This document shows, piece after piece, positions 27,095 through 35,486 of a stretch of 64,000 nucleotides of DNA; within the stretch, counting starts at the first letter, position 1, and the number at the start of each line of letters is the position of its first letter. The stretch covers positions 124,001 through 188,000 of the forward strand of contig NZ_JAJOYX010000004.1 in assembly GCF_022565915.1 (NCBI RefSeq), written 5' to 3'. Below the pieces are notes generated by a model. The model made no database searches. It saw only the letters and a list, made by a program, of their open reading frames with translations, and was not told the DNA's origin. The position numbers were made by a program, and so were the translations under genes. The stretch comes from Nesterenkonia sp. LB17 (GTDB taxonomy: Bacteria; Actinomycetota; Actinomycetes; Actinomycetales; Micrococcaceae).

Positions 27095-28452
27095 CTACCG
27101 AGCTCTACAACACCGGATCCCCCGCAGGGGTGGACTCCCGCACGCCCCCGCAGGACATGGTGGCGGAGCAGTCAGTGCTCGGCGGCATGATGCTCTCCAA
27201 GGACGCCATCGCCGACGTCGTGGAGGTCCTGCGCGGCTCGGACTTCTACCGACCCGCGCATGAGCTGATCTACGACGCGATCATCGATCTCTACGGCCGC
27301 GGCGAGCCCGCCGACGTGGTCACCATCTCGGATCACCTGACCAAGCGCGGCGAACTTCAGCGCATCGGCGGCCCGGCGTACCTGCACAACCTGGCCCAGT
27401 CGGTGCCCACCGCGGCGAACGCCGGCTTCTACGCGGAGATCGTGCGCGAGCGCGCCATCCTGCGCCGACTCGTCGACGCCGGCACCAAGATCGTCCAGCT
27501 CGGACACACCGCCGACGGTGAGGTCGAGGGCATCGTCAACCAGGCGCAGTCTGAGATCTACAACGTGGCGGAGAACCGGCAGAGCGAGGACTATGTCTCA
27601 CTCTCCGAGATCCTGGGCCCCACGATCGACGAGATCGAGACCAACTCCGCCCACGACGGGGGACTCACCGGCATCCCCACCGGGTTCCGCGAACTCGATG
27701 ACCTGACCCATGGCTTCCACGGCGGACAGATGATCATCATCGCCGCTCGTCCGGCCATGGGTAAGTCCACCCTGGCGCTGGACTTCGCCCGCGCCGCCGC
27801 GGTGAACAACAAGATGACCGCAGCCTTCTTCTCCCTGGAGATGGGGCGCAACGAGATCGCGATGCGTCTGCTCTCCGCAGAGTCCCGGATCCTGTTCTCC
27901 GACCTGCGCAAGGGCAATATCCGTGATGAGGACTGGGAGAAGATGTCCGAGGCGGTGGACCGGCTCAATGACGTGCCGCTGTTCATCGATGACTCCCCGA
28001 ACATGTCGCTGATGGAGATCCGGGCCAAGTGCCGCCGGCTCAAGCAGCGTCACAACCTCAAGCTCGTGGTGCTGGACTATCTGCAGCTGCTCTCCTCGGG
28101 CAAACGTGTCGAGTCGCGCCAGCAGGAGGTCAGCGAGTTCTCCCGTACCTTGAAGCTGCTAGCCAAGGAGCTTGATGTCCCGATCATCGCCCTCTCCCAG
28201 CTGAACCGCGGGTCCGAGTCCCGTCCGGACAAGAAGCCGCAGGTCTCCGATCTGCGTGAATCCGGTTCGATCGAGCAGGATGCGGACATGGTCATGCTGC
28301 TGCACCGCCCTGAGGTCTATGACAAGGAGACCGAGCGCGCCGGCGAGGCCGACATCATCGTGGCGAAGAACCGTAACGGTCCCACCCGGGACATCACGGT
28401 GGCGTTCCAGGGCCACTATGCCCGCTTCCAGGACATGGCCCGCGACTTCTAG
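27091..28452 (+). CDS. dnaB: Replicative DNA helicase DnaB
   Basis: Hexameric 5'-3' helicase that unwinds the fork and recruits primase. 453 aa, with the N-terminal DnaB domain (PPQDMVAEQSVLGGMMLS, about 12-29) and the RecA-like C-terminal domain. Walker A is ARPAMGKST (about 219-227), Walker B is LVVLDYLQL, and RESGSIEQDADMVMLLHRPE is the typical DnaB end. No intein is present, although DnaB is a frequent intein host. The start is GTG at 27091, overlapping the stop of the condensation gene. Confidence 0.97.
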   Translation: MTTELYNTGSPAGVDSRTPPQDMVAEQSVLGGMMLSKDAIADVVEVLRGSDFYRPAHELIYDAIIDLYGRGEPADVVTISDHLTKRGELQRIGGPAYLHNLAQSVPTAANAGFYAEIVRERAILRRLVDAGTKIVQLGHTADGEVEGIVNQAQSEIYNVAENRQSEDYVSLSEILGPTIDEIETNSAHDGGLTGIPTGFRELDDLTHGFHGGQMIIIAARPAMGKSTLALDFARAAAVNNKMTAAFFSLEMGRNEIAMRLLSAESRILFSDLRKGNIRDEDWEKMSEAVDRLNDVPLFIDDSPNMSLMEIRAKCRRLKQRHNLKLVVLDYLQLLSSGKRVESRQQEVSEFSRTLKLLAKELDVPIIALSQLNRGSESRPDKKPQVSDLRESGSIEQDADMVMLLHRPEVYDKETERAGEADIIVAKNRNGPTRDITVAFQGHYARFQDMARDF

Positions 28453-29423
28453 CGGTACTGCGAGGCCTCGAGCTGTGCGGCGTCGGTGGTCTCCATCTCC
28501 GTGATGAAGCTCCAGGCGTCTGGCCGGGACCCATCGACGTCGGTCAGCTCATAGTGCTGAGCCAGCTCGAAGGAACTGGTCGACCTGGTGTTCCACCCGG
28601 CCCGCGCCGGGTCTGCGGCCAGGGCCGTGATGCCGCGGGCGAGCATCGCCGGGGTCTCAGAGATGACGAACTCATACGGCGGCACCACCTCGGTCTTCCC
28701 GCGGTTGGCCTCTGCGGCGGCGCGCCAGGTCTGCTCGGTCACCCCGAAACCGTCGAGCATCATCTCTGAACGCAGCCAGCCGGGGGAGACCGAGACGGCC
28801 GTCCCGCCATGGGGCGCCAGCTCATGGCCCTGGGCGAAAGCCAGTCGATCCACTGCGGTCTTGGTCAGGTCGAGGAAGGCGTTCTCCCGGAAGTGGGAGG
28901 CGTTGTAGCGGCGGGTCCCGTCGGTGACCTCCACCACCAGGCCGCCGGGATTGCGGATGAGCAGCGGCAGGGCGCTGTGGCTGGTGTTCAAATGAGTGGT
29001 GAATCCGGTGTCGAAGAGCTTCTTCCCCGCCGCGAGGTCGTAGTCCCACAGCGCCTTGCCGAACTCCACATAGGCTTCCCCGCCGATGTCATTGACCAGG
29101 ATGTCCAGACGCCCGTGATTCTCGTCGATCCGCGCGATCAGGGCGCGGACCGCCTCGATCTCGAGGTGATCCACGATCACCGGATGCGCCGTCCCGCCGG
29201 CGTCGGAGATCAGCCGCGCAGTCTCCTCCACGGTCTCGGAACGGCCGTAGTCAGACGGCGCCTCTGGGGACGAGCGGCCGGTGCAGTAGAGAACGGCCCC
29301 GGCGCCGGCGAGCTCACGAGCGATTGCGCGTCCGGCGCCACGAGTGGCCCCGGTGACCAGCGCGACCCGCCCGGAGAGGTCGAACCGTGGGGATGCAGCA
29401 GCCGATGTGGATCGTGCGGACAT
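28449..29423 (-). CDS. Short-chain dehydrogenase/reductase family protein with altered active site
   Basis: 324 aa, DHRS1-like SDR. The nucleotide-binding motif TGATRGAG is at residues 24-31. The usual NNAG is replaced by NDIGG (111-115), and the catalytic YxxxK is not intact: Lys188 is present but the residue four positions before it is Leu184 instead of Tyr. The SPGW segment after the active site is kept. Dehydrogenase activity is therefore doubtful or uses another residue. Its end overlaps the dnaB stop by 4 nt, convergent. Confidence 0.82.
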   Translation of the reverse strand: MSARSTSAAASPRFDLSGRVALVTGATRGAGRAIARELAGAGAVLYCTGRSSPEAPSDYGRSETVEETARLISDAGGTAHPVIVDHLEIEAVRALIARIDENHGRLDILVNDIGGEAYVEFGKALWDYDLAAGKKLFDTGFTTHLNTSHSALPLLIRNPGGLVVEVTDGTRRYNASHFRENAFLDLTKTAVDRLAFAQGHELAPHGGTAVSVSPGWLRSEMMLDGFGVTEQTWRAAAEANRGKTEVVPPYEFVISETPAMLARGITALAADPARAGWNTRSTSSFELAQHYELTDVDGSRPDAWSFITEMETTDAAQLEASQYR

Positions 29424-29516
29424 GACGGGCCTCCCGGAGAAGTGATCTGGTGACTTTCAGGGTCTCAGGGATTCCCGAGATTCTCCGCCGAGGGTTCTGC
29501 TGACTCGGACGAGGAT

Positions 29517-30155
29517 TCAGAAGGAGCCGAGGATGACGTCGATGAAGGTGAATCCCAGCGTGCCGTAGAGCAGTCCGATCCACAGTGAATGGGTCAGGGA
29601 CTTCCAGAACTGGCCGGTGGCGATGAGCAGTCCGAAGGCGGCCGGGGTGCAGGCCATCGCGTAGCCGCCCACCAACATCCAGAGGCCGGTGAACTCACCC
29701 AGGGCCAGCATGTAGAAGCCCACCCCGATGGTCCAGATCATGGTGAACTCGAAGAGCAGCGCGGCGATGACCACGGTGACGACCACTGCCCAGAGATACC
29801 GGCCCCAGTCCCCGGCGATGCGCCGCAGGGCGCTGGGCTGCTTCCGCTGTGCGGACGCGGACCGGGTCCTGCCGGTTGACCGGGGGCCGCGGTTGGGCCT
29901 CGGGCTGCCGTTGGGTCGGGTGCTGCGGGAGCCGGACTTCCCCGAGGGCCGAGACGGAGCACGGGATGACCCGCCGCGCGAGCCCGCACTGCGCGAGCTC
30001 ACACCGTTTCGCGAGGCTGTGCCGGCCCGTGATCCTTTGCCGGCCCGGGGAGCGGGAGAGGAGGGTCGTCGCGCCGTCGTCGCGCTCTTCTTCCTGGTCG
30101 GAACCGAGGATCTGCCGACAGGCTTCTTGGCCGCGGACTTCTTGCTGGTGCTCAC
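29517..30155 (-). CDS. Membrane protein with long basic N-terminal tail
   Basis: 212 aa, not recognised. Residues 1-105 are rich in Ser, Arg, Lys, Gly and Pro with many SR/GS pairs, likely disordered and able to bind nucleic acid or phosphate. The remaining part has four hydrophobic segments from about 115 to the end (WGRYLWAVVVTVVIAALLF, then three more). The GTG start at 30155 has TACGCT 8 nt upstream (leaderless type). Confidence 0.72.
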   Translation of the reverse strand: MSTSKKSAAKKPVGRSSVPTRKKSATTARRPSSPAPRAGKGSRAGTASRNGVSSRSAGSRGGSSRAPSRPSGKSGSRSTRPNGSPRPNRGPRSTGRTRSASAQRKQPSALRRIAGDWGRYLWAVVVTVVIAALLFEFTMIWTIGVGFYMLALGEFTGLWMLVGGYAMACTPAAFGLLIATGQFWKSLTHSLWIGLLYGTLGFTFIDVILGSF

Positions 30156-30261
30156 AGCCTGTCAGCGTACCGGCAGTCAGGCGTGACCAGGGGACTCTCC
30201 GAAGCGGCGAGGTGAATCCACCGGGATCCTCGGGGATTCACAGCGGCTGCCCGGCGCTGGG

Positions 30262-30444
30262 TCAGATGCCGCCGAGGTAGGGCAGGACCAGGAGAAAGAC
30301 GATCACCCCGATGCCGACGCCCAAGGTGATCGCTACGGTGGCGTCGGAATTGGACCGTCCGAGTTCAGGGGCGCGCGCGGATGCGGGTTCGGGGGCCGGG
30401 TGATCCAGCTCCCGGTGAGTGGGACGTGCGGGATGAGATGACAT
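30262..30444 (-). CDS. Small single-pass membrane protein
   Basis: 60 aa. A charged, Pro-rich N-terminus is followed by one hydrophobic helix (about 36-58, ATVAITLGVGIGVIVFLLVL). GAGGTG 7 nt before ATG 30444 supports it as a real gene. No family recognised. Gaps on both sides (30156-30261, 30445-30568) show no other gene. Confidence 0.55.
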   Translation of the reverse strand: MSSHPARPTHRELDHPAPEPASARAPELGRSNSDATVAITLGVGIGVIVFLLVLPYLGGI

Positions 30445-30568
30445 TCGTGCACCTCGCTTGGCAGAGCCGTACCGGGTGGATGGGAAATGCGTCCTGACCT
30501 GGAGTCTAGGAAGTATCTCTGAAAATGAGCTGGGCAGGAGGTAAACCCTGGCCGGGCAGCGCCGGAGC

Positions 30569-31228
30569 TCAGTGCAGCAGGCCGGCGGGCACCTGGAGAT
30601 CGGGTCCCTGGTGCAGCGACTCGGTGATGAGCAGGTCCACGGCTCGCGCGGCCTGCGCGCGGCTCACCGGAGATCCCGCGCGGGACAGATCCGGGACATG
30701 GACGAAGCCGGCGGGCACGGATGCCGGGGCCGCGTGCAGCAGCGTATAGAGCAGGCTGTTGCACACGAAGCTGCCCGCGCTGAGCGAGAGCGCCACGGGG
30801 ATTCCTGCGCCGCTGATCGCGGCGTGGGCGGCCTTGAGCCGCAGGGTGGCGAACAAGGCCGGAGGCCCGCCCGGCACGACGGGCTCCTCGGTGGGCTGAT
30901 GCCCGGCGTTATCCGGTATCCGGGCGTCGCGCAGATTCAGGCCGACCCGCTCCAGCCGCACCGCCTCCGTGCCGGCTGCCAGGCCCACGGAGATCACCAG
31001 GTCCGGTGCGGCGACGGCCATCTGTTCGAGCAGGAGCTCGGCGCTGACGTGGAACTCCACCGGCAGCAGCGCCGTGCGCACCGTGACGTCGCCGTGGACC
31101 TCCTGGGCCCGCAGAGCGCCTCGCCCAGCGGCCTCGGAGAGCTCGGCGACCACGTCCCAGGAGGGGTTGTGGTCCATCCCGGCGAAGGGCTCGAAACCGG
31201 TCAGCAGCACCGTGCGCGTGGAGTTCAT
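30569..31228 (-). CDS. pcp: Pyroglutamyl-peptidase I
   Basis: Cysteine peptidase (C15) removing N-terminal pyroglutamate. 219 aa counted from ATG 31228. GFEPFAG is at residues 11-17, GTEAVRLERVGLN includes the active-site Glu region (about 86-98), catalytic Cys156 is in AGSFVCNSLLY, and the His is at about 177 in GFVHVPD. A GTG three codons upstream (31237) is an alternative start; neither has a good ribosome site, suggesting coupling to galK, which ends 61 nt upstream in the same direction. Confidence 0.92.
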   Translation of the reverse strand: MNSTRTVLLTGFEPFAGMDHNPSWDVVAELSEAAGRGALRAQEVHGDVTVRTALLPVEFHVSAELLLEQMAVAAPDLVISVGLAAGTEAVRLERVGLNLRDARIPDNAGHQPTEEPVVPGGPPALFATLRLKAAHAAISGAGIPVALSLSAGSFVCNSLLYTLLHAAPASVPAGFVHVPDLSRAGSPVSRAQAARAVDLLITESLHQGPDLQVPAGLLH

Positions 31229-31289
31229 CGGGCGCACGGATCAGCGGCGCGACCGGCGATTCCGGTGCCGCGGGCGGTCTGGGGCGAGG

Positions 31290-32636
31290 TCACAGCGCCT
31301 GGGCCGCGGCGGAGGGTGCGACGTCGAGCAGCCGGATGCGGCGGCTGATGCGCTCCAGCGCCGCGGTGAGCTTGGGGATCGCCGCGGGGGTGATCAGCAC
31401 CAGCACCGAGCCGCCGAAGCCACCGCCGATCAGCCGGGCGCCTTCGGCGCCCTGGGCCAGCGCGGTCTCCACCACGAGGTCGGCGATGTCGAAGGAGACC
31501 TCCGCGTCGTCGCGCATGCTCATATGTCCGGCAGTGAGGATGTCTCCGACCGTGGAGGCGATGTGACGCACGCCGTAGGCCTCCCCCGAGAGCAGGTGAT
31601 GCAGCTTCTCGGATCGCACCATCTCGGTCAGGGCATGGTGAAGCCGACGCCGGCAGGCCTCGACGCTGCGACCGTCGAGGGTCTCCAGCTGTTCCGCGAG
31701 CCGATCGAACTCCTCGAGCACGTGGGAGACATCGGCCTTGCGCGGCTGCTCGGGCAGCGCATCACGGAGCCGGTCGAGACCCAGCAGGCGCGTCGCGGCC
31801 TCGGCGTCTGCCCGACGATCCCCGAACTGGCCGTCGGCAAGCCGATGCGCCTCTCCGGTGTCCACCGCGATCAGTCGGTAGCCGCGCAGGATGCAGCCGA
31901 TGTCCAGCGGGGTGACGCTGAAGTCCCGGCAGTCCAGCGAGAGCACCTTGCCCGGGCGGGCGCGCATCGCAGCGGTCTGATCGAGGCCTCCGGTGCCGGC
32001 GCCGACGACCTCCACCTCGGCCCGCACGCAGGCGGCGGCCAGGTCCTTGCGGTTCTCCCGGGTCAGCGCGGCGTTGAGATCCTGCAGAGGATTGTCCTGG
32101 CCGAACGGAGTGCCCAGAGCGAGGAACGCGAGGATCGAGGCACATTCAAGGGCAGCCGAGGAGGAGAGCCCTCCGCCGATGGGCAGCGTGGACACCACCA
32201 GCAGATCGGCGCCGAAGTCCGCATCGACCGCAAATGCCGGCTGGGACCTGCCCAGTTCGCGCAGCGCCCAGAGCACCCCGGAGACGTAGTGGCTCCAATG
32301 CCCCGAAACATCCTGTCCGGAGGCGGCCGCGGCGGGTCCGATCTGGTCCGGGGTCACCGTGGTGATCCCGTCGTCGAGTGATGCGTCCAGCGTGCGCAGC
32401 CGAAGCTGGCCGTCGGTGCGCGGAGCCGCGGCGACGTAGGTGCCGTGGGCCAGGGCCATCGGCAGGCAGCGGCCGGCGTGGAAATCGATGTGCTCGCCGT
32501 TGAGATTGGCTCGGCCCGGGGCGAACCAGGTACCAGAAGCTGCCCGGCCATACTCCTGCTGGAAGCGGCTGACCAGGTCAGATTGGATCTCTTGTGGCTC
32601 GCCAGGGGCAAGCCAGACGGCATCGGTAGTTCGCAC
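31290..32636 (-). CDS. galK: Galactokinase
   Basis: Phosphorylates galactose at C1 (Leloir pathway). 448 aa, GHMP kinase. The galactokinase signature appears as GRANLNGEHIDFHAG (41-55; the usual form is GRVNLIGEHTDYNGG), the ATP-binding loop is LPIGGGLSSSAALE (about 150-163), and GGGFGGSVLVL lies near the C-terminus. The galactokinase signature is somewhat divergent, so another sugar is possible. The start is GTG at 32636. No galT or galE is beside it. GGTGTTCCAT occurs twice just upstream (32637-32646 and 32667-32676), perhaps an operator. Confidence 0.88.
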   Translation of the reverse strand: MRTTDAVWLAPGEPQEIQSDLVSRFQQEYGRAASGTWFAPGRANLNGEHIDFHAGRCLPMALAHGTYVAAAPRTDGQLRLRTLDASLDDGITTVTPDQIGPAAAASGQDVSGHWSHYVSGVLWALRELGRSQPAFAVDADFGADLLVVSTLPIGGGLSSSAALECASILAFLALGTPFGQDNPLQDLNAALTRENRKDLAAACVRAEVEVVGAGTGGLDQTAAMRARPGKVLSLDCRDFSVTPLDIGCILRGYRLIAVDTGEAHRLADGQFGDRRADAEAATRLLGLDRLRDALPEQPRKADVSHVLEEFDRLAEQLETLDGRSVEACRRRLHHALTEMVRSEKLHHLLSGEAYGVRHIASTVGDILTAGHMSMRDDAEVSFDIADLVVETALAQGAEGARLIGGGFGGSVLVLITPAAIPKLTAALERISRRIRLLDVAPSAAAQAL

Positions 32637-32674
32637 GGTGTTCCATTGTGCCAGTAACAGTGGCTTGGTGTTCC

Positions 32675-32815
32675 ATGGGGATGACCGGCGGTGCCGCGGA
32701 TTCGCCGCGGCAGCCGGAGGCGATCGCGGAGAAGGCCCACGCCTTCTGCCCCTGTTCCAAGGCCGCCCGCGGCAACACCAAGGTCGAGGTCACCGTCACC
32801 GTCACCGACGACTGA
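32675..32815 (+). pseudogene. C-terminal remnant of an Ohr/OsmC-type peroxidase
   Basis: A 46-codon frame ends in AHAFCPCSKAARGNTKVEVTV, which matches the last 35 residues of organic-hydroperoxide resistance proteins (AHxxCPYSxAxRGN then alternating V/T strand), including the second redox Cys. The other roughly 100 residues of Ohr, with the first Cys, are absent, and no frame upstream supplies them. I read it as a decayed gene; a small expressed protein cannot be excluded. Confidence 0.65.
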
Positions 32816-32906
32816 CGCCCTGCGCCTGGAGCGGAAACTCTGGGCTTATTGATTCAATATTGAAATACTCGACTTCGAACCCGGTCATCAGGATGAGGAG
32901 ACGGCG

Positions 32907-34157
32907 ATGAGCACCACCGAGCGCGAGCCCCAGGAACAGGTCTGCATCAACGGGCCCTACACCTTCGAGGGTCTGCGTGACGGTGTGACCCGCGCCCAGG
33001 ACGGAGTCGAGCTGCTCGAGCCGCGCACGGTCCCGCTGGGCGGTCCGCGGGCGATGACCGTGCGCCGCACCCTGCCGCAGCGAGCCCGCTCACTCGTCGG
33101 GGCATGGTGCTTCCTTGACTTCTACGGCCCCGACGATCTCACCGAGGCCACGCCCATGCGGGTGCCGCGGCATCCGCACACCGGGCTGGCCACCGTCTCC
33201 TGGCTCTTCGAAGGCCGGATCGACCACATGGACTCCGCCGGAAACTGGGCCACCGTGCGCCCCGGCGAAGTGGCGCTGATGAACGCCGGCAGCGGGATCA
33301 GCCATTCGGAGTACTCCTCTGCGGACACCGCAGTCCTGCACGGTGCCCAGCTCTGGTACGCCTTCCCCGATGCGCATCGATTCGTGGAGCCGTCGCTGGA
33401 GACCCATCGCCCGGAGCCGGTCCAAGGGCCGGGCTGGGAGGCTCAGGTGTTCCTCGGTGAGCTGCTGGGCCGGCGCTCGCCGGTGAAGACCTATATCCCG
33501 CTGACCGGGGCCCAGCTGCGGCTCGAGCCCGGCACGGTGCTTCAGATCGAGGTCCCCGCGGCCCACGAGCACGGACTGCTGCGGATCTCTGGCGCGGTCC
33601 GGCTGAACGGCGCCCTGGTGGGGGAGGATCATCTGGCGGTGACCGAGGTCGGGGCCACCACGCTGCGGGTGGAGGCCCTGGACGAGCCGGTCCTGGCCCT
33701 GCTCATCGGCGGAGAACCCCTGGGCGAGCAGATCGTGATGTGGTGGAACTTCGTCGGGCGCAGCCACGAGGAGATCGCGGCCTTCCGCAGCGCCTACCAG
33801 GCCGAGATGGGCTTCGAGCCACCGGCGGAGGGTTCACCGCTGCGCGACCAGGTGGGTGCGGCTGAACACGCTCCCGACGGCGACGACACAGGGGGCGACG
33901 CAGGTGACGACAGAGGCGGCGCCACGGAGGGCGGCACCACTGAACGGGCGGCCCGCGCCGATGGTTCGGAGCACCAGATCCCGGTTCCCGCCGGGGCGCT
34001 GGGGAACCCGGTGCACGGGAGGCTCCGCGATGCGCTGGCCGAGGCCCACTACGACGACGGCCGGATGTTCCCGCAGTTCGGGGACTTTCCACCCGGTCAG
34101 GCCGCGCCGCTGCCGGCCCCGGAGCTGCCCAACACGCGGATGAAGCCGCGCGGCTGA
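32907..34157 (+). CDS. Pirin family protein
   Basis: 416-aa cupin-fold protein with two barrel domains. The N-terminal pirin domain has the metal site RHPHTGLATVSW (about residues 90-101), DSAGNWATVRPGEVALMNAGSGISHSE (about 110-136), and the second part GEPLGEQIVMWWNFVGRS, typical of pirins. A disordered acidic stretch (about 315-350) and a C-terminal tail are longer than in most family members (about 280-320 aa). Pirins are iron proteins with quercetinase-like or regulatory roles; the function here is not determined. Confidence 0.87.
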   Translation: MSTTEREPQEQVCINGPYTFEGLRDGVTRAQDGVELLEPRTVPLGGPRAMTVRRTLPQRARSLVGAWCFLDFYGPDDLTEATPMRVPRHPHTGLATVSWLFEGRIDHMDSAGNWATVRPGEVALMNAGSGISHSEYSSADTAVLHGAQLWYAFPDAHRFVEPSLETHRPEPVQGPGWEAQVFLGELLGRRSPVKTYIPLTGAQLRLEPGTVLQIEVPAAHEHGLLRISGAVRLNGALVGEDHLAVTEVGATTLRVEALDEPVLALLIGGEPLGEQIVMWWNFVGRSHEEIAAFRSAYQAEMGFEPPAEGSPLRDQVGAAEHAPDGDDTGGDAGDDRGGATEGGTTERAARADGSEHQIPVPAGALGNPVHGRLRDALAEAHYDDGRMFPQFGDFPPGQAAPLPAPELPNTRMKPRG

Positions 34158-34255
34158 ACCGGCAGGCTCAGGCGCGACAGGGTCTATCGAGCGCCATCTG
34201 CTGGCGGCGCAGACGCGCCCGAGAGGCCCAGGCCGGGAGGCGGCTCAGCACGCAC

Positions 34256-34588
34256 ATGGTGAACATCGTCGACCGCGAGGCTGTGGACGAGCTTCCCGGA
34301 CTCATCACTCAGGCCCATGGGCCCGTGGACGGGCTGATCAATGTGGCCGGGATCATCCAGCCCTCCGTCCCCGTGGAGGACCTCGACCTCGAGGTCATCG
34401 AACGCGTCTTGGACGTGAACTTCTGGGGCACTCTGCACATGGTCAAGGCCTTCCTGCCCGGGCTCAAGGCCCGCCCCGAGAAGGGGGATCGCGATGATCG
34501 CCAAGAAGATGAATCACCTCGTGGTGGAGGGGTCCGTGAAGGCCGGCGTCTGAACCAGACAGCTCGGTCGGGGCTCTCGCCGCTGTGA
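34256..34588 (+). pseudogene. Central fragment of a short-chain dehydrogenase
   Basis: Codons from 34256 to about 34480 match the middle of an SDR (VDGLINVAGIIQPSVPVEDL, with NVAG replacing NNAG, then VLDVNFWGTLHMVKAFLP). There is no N-terminal nucleotide-binding motif upstream and no YxxxK or C-terminal domain downstream; after 34480 the frame reads unrelated Arg-rich sequence. It is a truncated gene remnant, with 98 nt of unassigned sequence before it. Confidence 0.7.
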
Positions 34589-34646
34589 AAGACTTGGGCT
34601 CGCCGACGCAGTGATGCAGCACCAGGACCAGCGAGCAGGAGGCTCA

Positions 34647-35039
34647 GTGAGCCAAGACCCCTTGAGCGAGGATCCACCGCGGGGACGACTGAGCTCTCGC
34701 CTGCTGGCACACGGCCAGGAGCCAGACCCACGCTTCACCCTCGCCAACGAACGCACCTTCCTGGCCTGGATCCGCACCGCCCTGGCGTTCCTCGCCGGAG
34801 GCGTGGCTGTGGAGGCCTTCGCCGCCGATGTGTTCGCCGATCCCTACCGCACCGTGGTCTCGGTGCTGACGATCAGCGTGGGACTGCTGATCAGCGTGGG
34901 CGCGGCGATGCGCTGGCTCAACGTGGAGCGCAGCATGCGTCTGGGGCATCCGCTGCCGATGCCGCTGATCATCCCGCTGCTGAGCTTCGCCTCCGGGGTC
35001 GCCATGGCTGTGGTCATCGTGCTGGTGGTGCTGGACTGA
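34647..35039 (+). CDS. DUF202 (YidH-like) membrane protein
   Basis: 130 aa. The DUF202 mark FTLANERTFLAWIRTALAF (about 30-48) is followed by three hydrophobic helices. Function unknown. The GTG start at 34647 is chosen because AGGAGG (34637-34642) precedes it; an in-frame ATG at 34611 has no site. Its stop overlaps the next DUF202 gene by one base (TGATG). Confidence 0.83.
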   Translation: MSQDPLSEDPPRGRLSSRLLAHGQEPDPRFTLANERTFLAWIRTALAFLAGGVAVEAFAADVFADPYRTVVSVLTISVGLLISVGAAMRWLNVERSMRLGHPLPMPLIIPLLSFASGVAMAVVIVLVVLD

Positions 35040-35365
35040 TGTCCCCGGCGGCGCCGATGCACGCGGATCCGGGCCTGCAGCCCGAGCGCACGGTGCTCTC
35101 CTGGGGCCGGACGATGATGCTCTTCGCGCTGGTCGGAGCGGTCTTCCTGCGCTGGCTGCCGCACTACGGGTTCTGGACCGTGGGGTTGACGCTGAGCTGC
35201 GCCGTCGTCGCCGGCGCCATCTACCTCACCCAGCGGCGGCGGTATTCGCGGCAGTCCCGGGGCATCGCGGCGGAGCGGGTGGAGGCGGACGTGCCGGCGG
35301 TGCTGGTCACGACGCTGGCCGTTGTGGTGCTCGGCATCCTGGGCCTCCTCGCGGTGCTGGCCTGA
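35039..35365 (+). CDS. DUF202 membrane protein, second copy
   Basis: 108 aa. It has the DUF202 motif LQPERTVLSWGRTMMLF (about 13-29) and three hydrophobic segments. It shares a one-base overlap with the first DUF202 gene, so the pair is probably translated in step and may form a hetero-oligomer. DUF202 pairs of one longer and one shorter protein are common in actinobacteria. Confidence 0.82.
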   Translation: MSPAAPMHADPGLQPERTVLSWGRTMMLFALVGAVFLRWLPHYGFWTVGLTLSCAVVAGAIYLTQRRRYSRQSRGIAAERVEADVPAVLVTTLAVVVLGILGLLAVLA

Positions 35366-35486
35366 GCCGGACGCCTGACCTGGACCTTCATCGTCGGCCT
35401 GAACTCCAGCTGAGTACAGGCTGGTCCCGGCGTTGGGCTGCGCGTGCTACGTTTCGCGCTCGACTACCAATGAGGAGGTCCTTGCC

